Of a DNA stretch of 64,000 nucleotides, positions 32,214-42,022 are shown piece by piece (within the stretch, counting starts at the first letter, position 1; each line of letters begins with the position of its first letter). Below the pieces are notes generated by a model. The model saw nothing but the letters and a program-made list of their open reading frames with translations. It did not search any database and was not told the origin of the DNA. The translations under genes were made by a program, and so were the position numbers. Source of the stretch: Aspidapion aeneum (Eukaryota; Arthropoda; Insecta; Coleoptera; Brentidae); contig OY755047.1 of the NCBI GenBank assembly GCA_963576565.1, positions 6,294,931 through 6,358,930 on the forward strand, in the 5' to 3' direction.

Positions 32214-32721
32214 TATTAACACTTTCCGCTGCTTGAGATTTTCCGATATTAAATTTTTCGGCGATCTTTCGTGCTGATAGATGTTCCTTCTCCGAAACGT
32301 TAACAACTTCCATTTTTCCACATAAAATAAGAAGTTTTTACTAGGCGCCATTTCAAAGAGATCTATTATTACCCAACTGAACAATAAACACAGCAGTCCC
32401 GCCGAATCAAATAATGTTTTAAATACGACAGATGTATTTCGTCTCCGCATTAAAACGGAAAGAGGCAATTTCTTGGCTGCAGAGGGCAGTGCTGCCCATG
32501 GCGTGCAGCGTTCCGTCCCGTTTTCAGAGGTTCGCGTCCGGTTAAGAGAGGTTTCAGAATTTTTGAACCAAAAAAGTTGTCCGCGTCCGGTTATTAGAGT
32601 GTCCGGTTATAGGAGGGAATTTTACATGTAAAGACATAGGCAAAAGCTTGGTTCCATCAAATTTGTCCGCCTAAAGGGAGTGTCCGCTTAATAGAGGTGT
32701 CCGCAAGGAGAGGTTTCACTG

Positions 32722-33042
32722 TATAGAGGCCCAAACAAAAACACAATTAATTAGTAAAAATTAATTAAATATTTTTAATTTCTGAAAACCTAATTATTTT
32801 GTTATAAAAACCGTTTTTTTATGTGTGCTTATCCATTTGTAAATTATCATTTAATTGGAAATCTGAGAAAAATCTATAAAACTACGTCTATATGATATGC
32901 GAGCCTCAATTGGCAGTTAGCGTCAAAAATAAAAAAGAAGAAACAATTTTTTCGATAAAAGTGATATGTTGATATTGATATTTTTTTTATGAAAATTTTA
33001 ATTAATATTATAAAATAAAAGTATCAGTATATACAGCATCAT
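32722..33042. other. AT-rich spacer
   Basis: No ORF, repeat partner in this window, or RNA gene was recognised. Confidence 0.35.
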
Positions 33043-33768
33043 TTTAGCTCACACATATACTATACTATAGTAGTGTGAGCTATGGTGATCCTAATTTTTT
33101 CTAGAAAAAAAAACTGCTCCGATTTCAAAAATTTTTATATATCTTTGCGTTTCAGATGATTTTAAAATTTTTTTGTTGCGCCGTCTGTCTGTCTCTCTGT
33201 CTGTCTGTATGTCTGTCTGTAACGACCAACGCGCATAACTCAAAAACCGCTTGGCTGATTTTAATGAAATTTGGTACCTAGGCTGGGTCTTGGGTCGAGA
33301 TGGTCCCATTTAAAAATGAACCAAATCCACCAAACACAAACCAAATAAAAGGATGGGGGTAGATTTCAAAAATTAGAGTTTATGTGAAAATATGGTGTGT
33401 GTGATATCAAACGAAACGTAATTGAGTCTAGAGTTAAACAAAATACATTTTAATTTATTTAAAAAAAAGGGTGGGGGTATATTTTACAAATTAGAGTTTA
33501 AGTGAAAATATGGCGTGTGTGATATCAAACGAAAGGTAATTGAGTCCGGAGTTTAACAAAATACATTTTACTTTTGGTTTTTTTTAAGGGTGGGGGTAGA
33601 TTTTAAAAATTACAGTTTAAGTCAAAACATGGCTTGTGTGGTATCAAACAAAAGGTAATTTAGTCTGGAGTTGAATAAAATATATTTCAGTTTTTAGTTA
33701 TATTAGCTCACACGTACACTATAACTTTAGTACCTAGTGTGAGCTTAGGGGCCCATATATTGGCAGAG
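33043..33768. repeat. Composite hairpin/110-bp-unit repeat, copy 2
   Basis: It starts with a hairpin (AGCTCACACATATACTATAC ... GTGTGAGCT). A GTCT-rich microsatellite (33185-33222) and the segment AACTCAAAAACCGCTTGGCT follow. Then come three tandem ~110-bp units (GTGATATCAAACGAAAGGTA, AAGGGTGGGGGTA) and a second hairpin ending in GTGTGAGCT. It is the reverse complement of the arrangement at 16420-16797 plus 52355-52655. Confidence 0.75.
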
Positions 33769-33773
33769 TATTT

Positions 33774-33927
33774 TACTTCCTAGCCCGCTCAGCAATGGCT
33801 AGGGGACGTATTGTTTTTGACGAAAAAAAAAATTAATAACGCCGAAGATGTAGTATGTATTTGGGTGTATTTGGACTTATCTTAGCAATATTGTCGTAAG
33901 GTCTGTCCGTGTGTGTGTCTGTCGCAG
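33774..33927 (+). repeat. Dispersed repeat (AGCAATGGCTAG family)
   Basis: CTTCCTAGCCCGCTCAGCAA through AACGCCGAAGAT and AGCAATATTGTCGTAAGG matches the better copies at 37257 and 38526. A hAT-like terminus CAGTGGCGGCCCC follows at 33926, with no right partner seen. Confidence 0.6.
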
Positions 33928-33949
33928 TGGCGGCCCCTGAATTGAAAAA

Positions 33950-35436
33950 AGCTGAGGGGGGGGGGCGCAAATGGCTTAAGGGTGGGGATAATGGATTTTT
34001 CAAGCAGCACTTAATTGAGTTTAAATATTCGTTTTACCTAACAATGCAAATCCAGTGCCAGAATTCATAATATCGCACATCCGCTGAAAAAGAGTCACAA
34101 CTCAAAAATCGCCCTTATTGAGATAAACCTGCCGCCATCATCGAAATAACTTTCGAAGTTTCGACAATTCACCGCGAAATGGCGATGTGACTCTTTTATT
34201 TTGTCCAGTTTAGCTGATAATGCGTTCCTTTACAGTGTCACTTTTGACTTTATAACAGTGTGAACGTGGAGTTTCATCCTGAAAAGAGTCACATTTCGAG
34301 TTGTAAAGGTCTTCCTGTGAACTATTGTTTCAATCTGACCCATATAACAAGTAAAATACTGTTCTTTTTTGTGTTGTGACTGTTTTTTCGAATTGTTCAG
34401 TGTATTTAAAATTAAGGAGAATAAGAAAAAAATCTTTTGAATTTATTAGAGAGTAATCACATTCCCAGTTGTTATTCAGCATTTTATAACTGGTTGTAAA
34501 AATAAATACAAAGTGTCTTCTTTATTTGTTTTCTTTTTTATATTATTTACCATCCTGCGTGACATCCTGATTTACAACGTCATGATGCCTTGTTCTAAAA
34601 AAGTGTCAGAATATCGGGTTTTTGTCTTTTTTTTTAACTAAAAACGACAAAAATCATTTTTTCTGAGAATCGTACTACACCAATTACATTAAATTAATAG
34701 GTTCCTGTTGATATAAAATAACATGTTAACTCGTAATTTGTCATGTAAGTGAAACATGAATCTCTCTAATGAACTAAATTCTTTAACAGTGATTTTCTCA
34801 AAACAATGTTTTTTGAGTTTTGACTATTTTTTAGCGGGGGTGCGATATGTTCTCTGAAAGATTCATGTGTTCTTATTTTCTCAGGAAAATGGTGCAAATC
34901 TTTCAGACCCGTTCGTGATCCATTGGGGTCAATTCTTGATGCTACATTATAAAAACAAACACACACGAGAAACATTACAACAGGTTGGTTAAATCACACC
35001 CGCAAATCCAGTTATTTTTCTTATAAATGTCTCTAGAAAAATGATGCGTGGAACCTGTGTTTTGTGTCCTTCTTTGACTAATTTGAGTTTTTCAATTTTG
35101 AATTTATCTTCCAAAGAAAGACTGGAAAAATTGCTTTTAATAATATTACTAACGCGATTCATTATCAAGATCAATAATAAAAATGGATAAAAAACGAAAA
35201 AAAAAACCTCTTCAAATTTTTTTCAAGACTATTATAATAATTGGCCTGTTTCCCACACATTCAAATTTTTGCCCTAATGACGGAAAAATAAAAATGCATA
35301 GTTTGTTTAAAATCACGTACATTTTGATCTTTGACGAGATAAAAAAAAAGAAAATAAAATAAACGGATATTTTTAATATTCCTTACGTTTGTCGAGAGAC
35401 ATAAAGTTTTTAAAAAATTGTGGATACTATCATTCT
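33950..35436. other. No supported gene
   Basis: Anonymous AT-rich sequence. The words GAGTCACA and GTGACTC recur near 34090, 34190 and 34285, but no coherent inverted repeat or ORF could be assigned. The antisense ORFs of 60-70 residues show no recognisable motif. Confidence 0.35.
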
Positions 35437-36045
35437 AGCTAAGCGGAAATAAAGAGAGCATTAAAGAATCACCTAGAAAAGATGGAGTAACGGCAATATC
35501 ATCAAATACGGTGGTAAAGCTGTAGTTAATACCCTTCGTATTCTCCTAAATAAAATACTTAAAGAAAAAATAATCTCAAACAACGGGAAGGAATCCATAA
35601 CCATTATTCTACACAAGAAAGGCGATAGAGAAGACCTAAAAAACTATCGACCTATAACACTCTTCAATGTATTTTATAAGCTTTTCACGAAATTATTAAT
35701 AGATAGACTAAAAACAAAATTTGACGGATATCAATTAAAAGAACAAGCAGACTTCAGTACTGTTGACCCCATATTAGCTATGAAAATTCTAATAGAATGA
35801 GCCAATGAATACAGCATTTCACTATATATTGCGTTTATAGATTTTGAAAAAGTTTTCGATAGCATTGAGCACTGAGCTGGAAAATCATCTTTAATTAATA
35901 TCAAATATATAAACTATTTATCAAAACTGCGACATATGGGGTATTTTTGGAAAGTATATTCCAAGCCTAATCTATAAATTAAATAATATAAGGAGCATCC
36001 AATTTACAAAAACTATAAATTTGAGCGTCTGTCAAATACGGTAAA
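35437..36045 (+). pseudogene. Decayed LINE RT, third family
   Basis: Pieces of RT are readable across frames: SPRKDGVTA, then IILHKKGDREDLKNYRPITL, then NVFYKLFTKLLIDRLK and box A-like YIAFIDFEKVFDSIEH. Stops and frameshifts occur throughout. The order matches RTE-like or endonuclease-RT elements, distinct from the two families above. Relatives lie at 40440-41830 (split) and 63690-64000. Confidence 0.7.
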
Positions 36046-36136
36046 CATCAGGAATAAAGTCAAGATGCAATTTAAAAGTAAAAATTTCGCGAATTCGAAC
36101 ACAATTTCTTTCATATTCCTACATCAATTATTAATG

Positions 36137-36749
36137 CAAGGCCAACATAAAAATAGAGGCCACGACCCTGAAAAAATCAGCTGTTCTCCCAGGGCTGAAT
36201 TTGACATTGGGTCTTATGGGAGGTCAGACGTTTTTTTATGATATTTTCAAAATGGCACTACAGATTTCCGCAAAATTTCAGTGAAATATTCTCAGACACC
36301 ATCCCGATATTCCACCAAAGGTTTGTAAGGAAGCAACATGATTAAAAGGTTAAAATCTTCAAGATTTAGCATTCCTTATTTTGAATTCAAATTACCCGCC
36401 ATGTACCACATGCCAACTGTTATATTTGACATGTATTTGACTTTGTCATATGTGATTGTCACATTCGCTTCTGCTTTAGACTTAAGTTTTGTGTGAGCTT
36501 ATGAAGCGGCTATGAAAAATTAGGGCTTACTATACATTTAAAAAAAATTGTTCTGCTAGAATAAAGTAAAAACAATCTCAAAAACGGCTTTATTTAAAAA
36601 AAATCAAATATCCATGAACCGTCATTCCAACTTCAATATTTTAAAGACAATCAGCTGTGTCGTAACATGACCATCAAAAAAAAAAAATCAGCTCCGGATG
36701 TGACGTCAACAAAGTGGAGGATCGTGGCCCGTCCATTTTGATAGCCCTG
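36137..36749 (+). mobile_element. CARGGC MITE copy 2 (7-bp TSD)
   Basis: 613 bp, same ends as copy 1, with the 7-bp duplication ATTAATG at 36130-36136 and 36750-36756. It lies just downstream of the decayed LINE. Confidence 0.85.
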
Positions 36750-36756
36750 ATTAATG

Positions 36757-37193
36757 GTCTAAAAGGGTGGGAAAAATATAATGAGACACCCTGTACATTA
36801 TAGGTATACCTATCAATTGTGCTCAACTGCGACTAGTAGTTACAAGTAAATTTAGCAGTTGTATGTTTTTTTTATTTAATTTTTTTTTATTAAAAGGAGT
36901 TTCTTTTTAAAGAAGCTAAAAGATATGTCTTAACAACAAAGTAGTTTAAAATGGTTACCTGTCAATAATTTGTGCATACAAACAAAATTTATCTGTTAAA
37001 AGTGATGGGTTTGCAACTTCTTTCCCATGCAATTTAGAGCTCATTGTTTGTTTTTACTGCTCACTCCTGAGACGTAAAAAAATTAATTTTTTTAGAGCCA
37101 CTCACAAGAGAAGTATGTATTTAAAAGATGGCTTAAGAAGTAAATACTTTAGATAAGTTTAGCCGCGGTTTTTTTCGTGTTTTTTAAAAATAG
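36757..37193. other. No supported gene
   Basis: It includes CACCCTGTACATTATAGG and, near 36826-36866, CAACTGCGACTAGTAGTTAC. The latter recurs twice as an inverted pair at 49231-49433. No gene was seen. Confidence 0.4.
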
Positions 37194-37581
37194 TTGCTGT
37201 TTTATTGTCTTTTAATATTATTGTTATTTATCTATAATGTTAACTTGAAAACATTTTTACCTTCCTAGCCCGCGCAGCAATGGCTAGAAAAGGTATTATT
37301 TTCCACAAATGTTTTTTTTTTCTGAGATAACGCCGAAAATGTGTGATCTGGGCGTATTTGGACCTATCCTAGCAATATTGTCGTGATGTCTGTATGTGTG
37401 TATATTATTTCTGGCCCTTACACGATAGCTCCTAAACTGCTGATCCGATTTTCATAAAATTTTCAGATAAAATAGTGCTCAACACTGTAACGAGCTGATT
37501 AGATTAGGTCAAAATCCATTAATGCTAATTTTGACAATTGAAAATGGTAACTTTGACCAAGCTTCGCATTAATACTCGGTT

Positions 37582-38192
37582 CAGGGCTATCAAAATGGAC
37601 GGGCCACGATCCTCCACTTTGTTGACGTCACATCCGGGCTGATTTTTTTTTGATGGTCACGTTACGACACAGCTGATTGTCTTTAACATATTGAAGTTGG
37701 AATGACGGTTCATGGATATTTGATTTTTTTTTAAATAAAGCCGTTTTTGAGATTGTTTTTACTATATTCTCGCAGAACAATTTTTTTAAAATGTATAGTA
37801 AGCCCTAATTTTTCATAGCCGCTTCATTAACTCACACAAAAATTAAGTTTAAAGTAGAAGCGAATGTGACAATCACATATGACAAAGTCAAATACATGTC
37901 AAATATAACAGTTGGCATGTGGTACATGGCGGGTAATTTGAATTCAAAATAAGGAATGCTAAATCTTGAAGATTTAAACCTTTTAATCATGTTGCTTCCT
38001 TACAAACCTTTGGTGGAATATCGGGATGGTGTCTGAGAATATTTCACTGAAATTTTGCGGAAATCTGTAGTGCCATTTTGAAAATATCATAAAAAAAACG
38101 TCTGACCTCCCATAAGACCCAATGTAAAATTCAGCCCCGGGAGAACAGCTGATTTTTTCAGGGTCGTGGCCTCTATTTTTGTGTTGGCCTTG
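37582..38192 (-). mobile_element. CARGGC MITE copy 3 (7-bp TSD)
   Basis: 611 bp in reverse orientation (starts CAGGGCTATCAAAATGGACG, ends TGTGTTGGCCTTG). The duplication CTCGGTT lies at 37575-37581 and 38193-38199. The right unit of the tandem duplication lacks this insertion, so it arrived after the duplication, or was lost there. Confidence 0.85.
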
Positions 38193-38233
38193 CTCGGTTT
38201 TCAGAATATTCAAAGTTTTGACAGATAGTTACG

Positions 38234-38465
38234 CAGGGCTATCAAAATGGACGGGCCACGATCCTCCACTTTGTTGACGTCACATCCGGGGCTGATTTTT
38301 TTTTGATGGTCACGTTACGACACAGCTGATTGTCTTTAAAATGTTGAACTTGGAATGACGGTTCATGAATAATTGATTTTTTTTTAAATAAAGCCGGTTT
38401 TGAGATTGTTTTTACTATATTCTTTTAGAACACTTTTTTTTAAATCTATAGTAATCCTTAATTTT
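38234..38465 (-). mobile_element. CARGGC MITE copy 4 (truncated)
   Basis: The first 232 bp of the element in reverse orientation, at the same target (AGATAGTTACG) as copy 5. The rest was cut off by the tandem-duplication junction. Confidence 0.8.
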
Positions 38466-39499
38466 GCTGTTGCTGTTTTATTGTCTTTTAATATTATTGT
38501 TATTTATCTATAATGTTAACTTGAAAACATTTTTACCTTCCTAGCCCGCGCAGCAATGGCTAGAGAAAGTATTATTTCCCACGATTTTTTTTTTTTAGAT
38601 AACGCCGAAAATGTGTGATCTGGGTGTATTTGGACCTATCCTAGCAATATTGTCGTGATGTCTGTATGTGTGTATATTATTTCTGGCCCTTACACGATAG
38701 CTCCTAAACTGCTGATCCGATTTTCATAAAATTTTCAGATAAAATAGTGCTCAACACTGTAACGAGTTGATTAGATTTAGGTCAAAATCCATTAATGCTA
38801 ATTTTGACAATTGAAAATGGTAACTTTGACCAAGCATCGCATTAATATTCAGAATATTCAAAGTTTTGACAGATAGTTACGCAGGACTATCAAAATGGAC
38901 GGGCCACGATCCTCCACTTTGTTGACGTCACATCCGGGGCTGATTTTTTTTTTGATGGTCACGTTACGACACAGCTGATTGTCTTTAAAATGTTGAAGTT
39001 GGAATGACGGTTCATGAATAATTGATTTTTTTTTAAATAAAGCCGGTTTTGAGATTGTTTTTACTATATTCTTTTAGAACACTTTTTTTAAAATCTATAG
39101 TAATCTTTAATTTTCGAGAGCCGCTTTATTAGCTCACAATAAAATTAAGTTTAAAGCAGAAGCGAATGTGACAATTACAGATGATAAAGTCAAATACATG
39201 TCAAATATAACAGTTGACATGTGGTACATGGCGGCTAATTTAAATTCAAAATAAGGAATGCTAAATCTTGAAGATTTTAACCTATTAATCATGTTGCTTC
39301 CTTACAAAACTTTGGTGGAATATCGGGATGATGTCTGAGAATATTTCATTTAAATTTTGCGGAAATCTGTAGTGGCATTTTAAAAATATCATAAAAAACT
39401 TCTGACCTCCCATAAGACCCAATGTAAAATTCAGCCCCGGGAGAACAGCTGATTTTTTCAGGGTCGTGGCCTCTATTTTTGTGTTGGCCTTGAGTTACG
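38466..39499. repeat. Tandem segmental duplication, right unit
   Basis: Repeats the left unit from TTGCTGTTTTATTG (38470), including the AGCAATGGCTAG repeat (38526-38850), and ends with the complete second MITE. It lacks MITE copy 3 and also the 7-bp sequence CTCGGTT at the corresponding site (GCATTAATATTCAGAATATT). Confidence 0.8.
38882..39492 (-). mobile_element. CARGGC MITE copy 5 (7-bp TSD)
   Basis: 611 bp in reverse orientation, with the duplication AGTTACG at 38875-38881 and 39493-39499. It is somewhat more diverged from the other copies (for example a shorter T run near 39398). Confidence 0.85.
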
Positions 39500-39620
39500 T
39501 AGGTATGATAACAAACGCAACTACGGCCTTTGTTTCACAGCCAACCAAGTGAAAAACAGTTTTCTAAATAAATTCACATTTTCCGTCATTCAAAGATAGG
39601 CTTATTATACATGGTTGAAA

Positions 39621-39793
39621 CAGTAGCGCACCCAGGAATATGTCTTGGGGGGGGGGGGGCCCGAGGCCTCATGATGTCGTATTTCATGCTATTTTTTATG
39701 TTTATTCACGAAATATGTGGAAAAAATATACAAAAATCTTAGGCTTGGTTCGGTTCGGTTCGGTTCGCCCCCCCCCCCCCTGGGTGCGCCCAT
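39621..39793. mobile_element. hAT-type MITE
   Basis: The left end CAGTAGCGCACCCAGGAATA, the right end GGGTGCGCCCAT and the 8-bp duplication GGTTGAAA (39613-39620 and 39794-39801) define it. The interior carries a short GGTTC repeat near 39745. Confidence 0.8.
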
Positions 39794-39801
39794 GGTTGAA
39801 A

Positions 39802-40436
39802 AGCTCTTTTAATGCTCTATTTACTGAAGTATAAATTCAATATGACGTTTATAACAAATAACAAAGTTGGCGATGGTTTCAAAAAAACTAGAAGGCCTAG
39901 AAAAAATTTGTTAACGTCATTCGATTGGCCGTAGTTGCTTATACAAAACTACCAAATGTCATTAAATTTGTTTGCAAGATAGCGGCGATATTTTAATTTG
40001 TCAAAAAACATAATTTTTAGTTTTTGCTCGATATTTTAGTAACCCCTGTAGATAACTTTAATATTGATACAGCACCTGATTGGGCTTCGTATAGCGCAAC
40101 TTTTCTTCCATTTAAACAAACTCGTATCTCATACCGTTTCCAAAATCCCCATGTAGTTGTTTTTATCTGGGACACCCTGTATATACCTTGTACAATATTA
40201 TAACTTCGTCAAATTATCAAACAAATTATATAATTTGTCATATTAGACGTTATTTCATACTATTGCAAAACAGTTTTTTACTGTGAAAATTACGAACTTA
40301 AGAACGGGGTAATGGACTCTTAAGAATCGAATGCCATAAGTACTTCAATGGCCAACAAATTTTACTATTCAGCGTCGGACTGGAACAGGGAATGTTTTTT
40401 AATAGAATATTTTTAATTTTTTTTTTTAAACAAATA
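39802..40436. other. No supported gene
   Basis: AT-rich. It contains GGACACCCTGTATATACC near 40170, a mariner-like end word without a partner. Confidence 0.4.
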
Positions 40437-41832
40437 AATAGTCATTTAGGAGGCCGAAAATAACAAATCACCTGGAAAAGACGGAGTAGCGGCACAAATG
40501 ATTAAGTACGATGGTTCGGTTCTCCTAAATAAAATACTAAAAGTAAAATAGTCCCAAACAACTGGAAAGAATTAGTTTCAGCTTATATATACTACGTAAA
40601 TATACAGTGTGTCCACGTAAGTTGGCGGCATATGGGAAACTTTTTTATTATTAGCTTTACGAAAAAAAGTTATTCGTCATAAAAAGTTCTGCATCGTCCA
40701 AAACCTAAAATGCAACCATCAGATGTTAAATTTTTTCAGTCATATTACGAGGTTTGTCAAAAAATGTGATTTTTGCTCTAGAGTAAAGTGTTTTTCTTTT
40801 TGACAATATCGAAAATTGTTATAAAGAAAAGATGTTTAGAATTAAAAATAGCTTTCAAATATTCAACATTGTTTATTTACATTAAAAAAATATTTTTTTC
40901 TACATTTTCTCTGCGATTACGTTGGAAATTTAAGTTTGCATATTAATGCATAATTAATCTAGGATGCACTGGCATTTTTTAAAACTGATAATTAAAGTAG
41001 GCTTTGCGAACTGTCTAAATATCGAAAATTCGAAGAAACGTCAACAATCGTATTTCAAAAAGTGCCACGGTATAAACACTTATCAAATTTATAATTAATA
41101 AATGCAATGCATTAGCAAACTTAAATTTCCAACATAATCGCAGAGAAAATGTAGGAAAAAATATTTTTTTAATGCAAATAAACAATGTTGAATATTTAAA
41201 AGCTATTTTTAATTCTAAACATCTTTTCTTTATAACAATTTTCGATATTGCCAAAAAGAAAGGTACTTTACTCTAGAGCAAAAATCACATTTTTTGACAA
41301 ACCTCGTAATATGACTGAAAAAATTTAACATCTGATGGTTGCATTTTAGGTTTTGGACCATGCAGAACTTTTTATAAAGAATAACTTTTTTTCGTAAAGC
41401 TAATAATAAAAAAGTTTCCCATATGCCGCCAACTTACGTAGACACACTGTATATTCCTCTATGCTATAACACTCCTCAATGTAATTTATAAGCTTTTCAC
41501 GAAAATATTAACAGATAAGACTAACAGCAAAATTTGACGGATATCGATAAACGAGCCAACAATTACAACATTCCACTATATTGCCTTTGAAAAAGCTTAC
41601 GATAGCATTGAGCACTGGGCAGCGAATGCATCTTTAATTAATAGCCGAATAGATCACAGATACATAGGCTTAATAGGCAATATAATATAGCGAAGCATTA
41701 ATCAAAACTAACTAACGAACCAAGCCAATCCTCATAAGAAGAGATGTCAGACAGGATGACACAATATTCCATAAGCTATTTAACGAGGCCCTTGAAGATC
41801 TTTTTAAAAACTTAGATTGGGAAGAAAATTAG
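40437..41832 (+). pseudogene. Decayed LINE (third family) split by palindrome
   Basis: The left piece (40437-40602) reads ENNKSPGKDGVAAQMIKY-like. The right piece (41452-41832) contains IRRDVRQDDTIFHKLF-like, then EDLFKNLDWEEN. Together they cover RT from the SPGKDG block past box B. The palindromic element at 40605-41449 interrupts them. Many stops and deletions. Confidence 0.65.
40605..41449. mobile_element. 845-bp mariner-like palindrome, ~350-bp arms
   Basis: The ends CAGTGTGTCCACGTAAGTTG and its near-complement (AACTTACGTAGACACACTG) are flanked by TA at 40603-40604 and 41450-41451. The left arm (40605 to about 40960) pairs with the right arm (about 41095-41449) over nearly its whole length, leaving a ~135-bp loop. 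No transposase. It inserted into the decayed LINE. Confidence 0.85.
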
Positions 41833-42022
41833 GTATATGGCCATAAGGCAGGTCATGGTTCTCACTTGCATCCTACTGTAACTGAGCAGGTATTTTGTGA
41901 GTTTGGCATCTAGGCCTTTGATAAAAGCTCTGCTGTGTCTTAGCCTCTGTCTTTCTAACCAATGGCTTTCATGTTTTCCCCTTAACCAGAGTTTGACTTG
42001 GGAACCCAAGAGTACACTTTGG

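Larger units (their letters stand above)
31085..32721. mobile_element. Tigger-like element with two nested inserts
   Basis: The left part (GCGGACACTCACGGTTCCG) and right end (CTTAATAGAGGTGTCCGC, then AGGTTTCACTG with TA after) match the GCGGACAC family. The extreme left terminus is eroded. Inside lie a hAT MITE (31143-31451) and a second element (about 31502-32213). On the minus strand around 32212-32310 the family HTH segment is readable (SEKEHLSARKIAEKFNIG). Confidence 0.7.
37194..38465. repeat. Tandem segmental duplication, left unit
   Basis: It begins TTGCTGTTTTATTGTCTTTT and contains the AGCAATGGCTAG-family repeat (37257-37574). Then come a full MITE (37582-38192), the segment TTCAGAATATTCAAAGTTTT and 232 bp of a second MITE (38234-38465). 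At that point the sequence jumps back to the unit start, so the duplication breakpoint lies inside the second MITE. Confidence 0.8.

Noticed and set aside
34080..34320. Repeated GAGTCACA/GTGACTC words suggesting a foldback
   Set aside because: Pairing does not extend beyond the short words, so no element could be defined.
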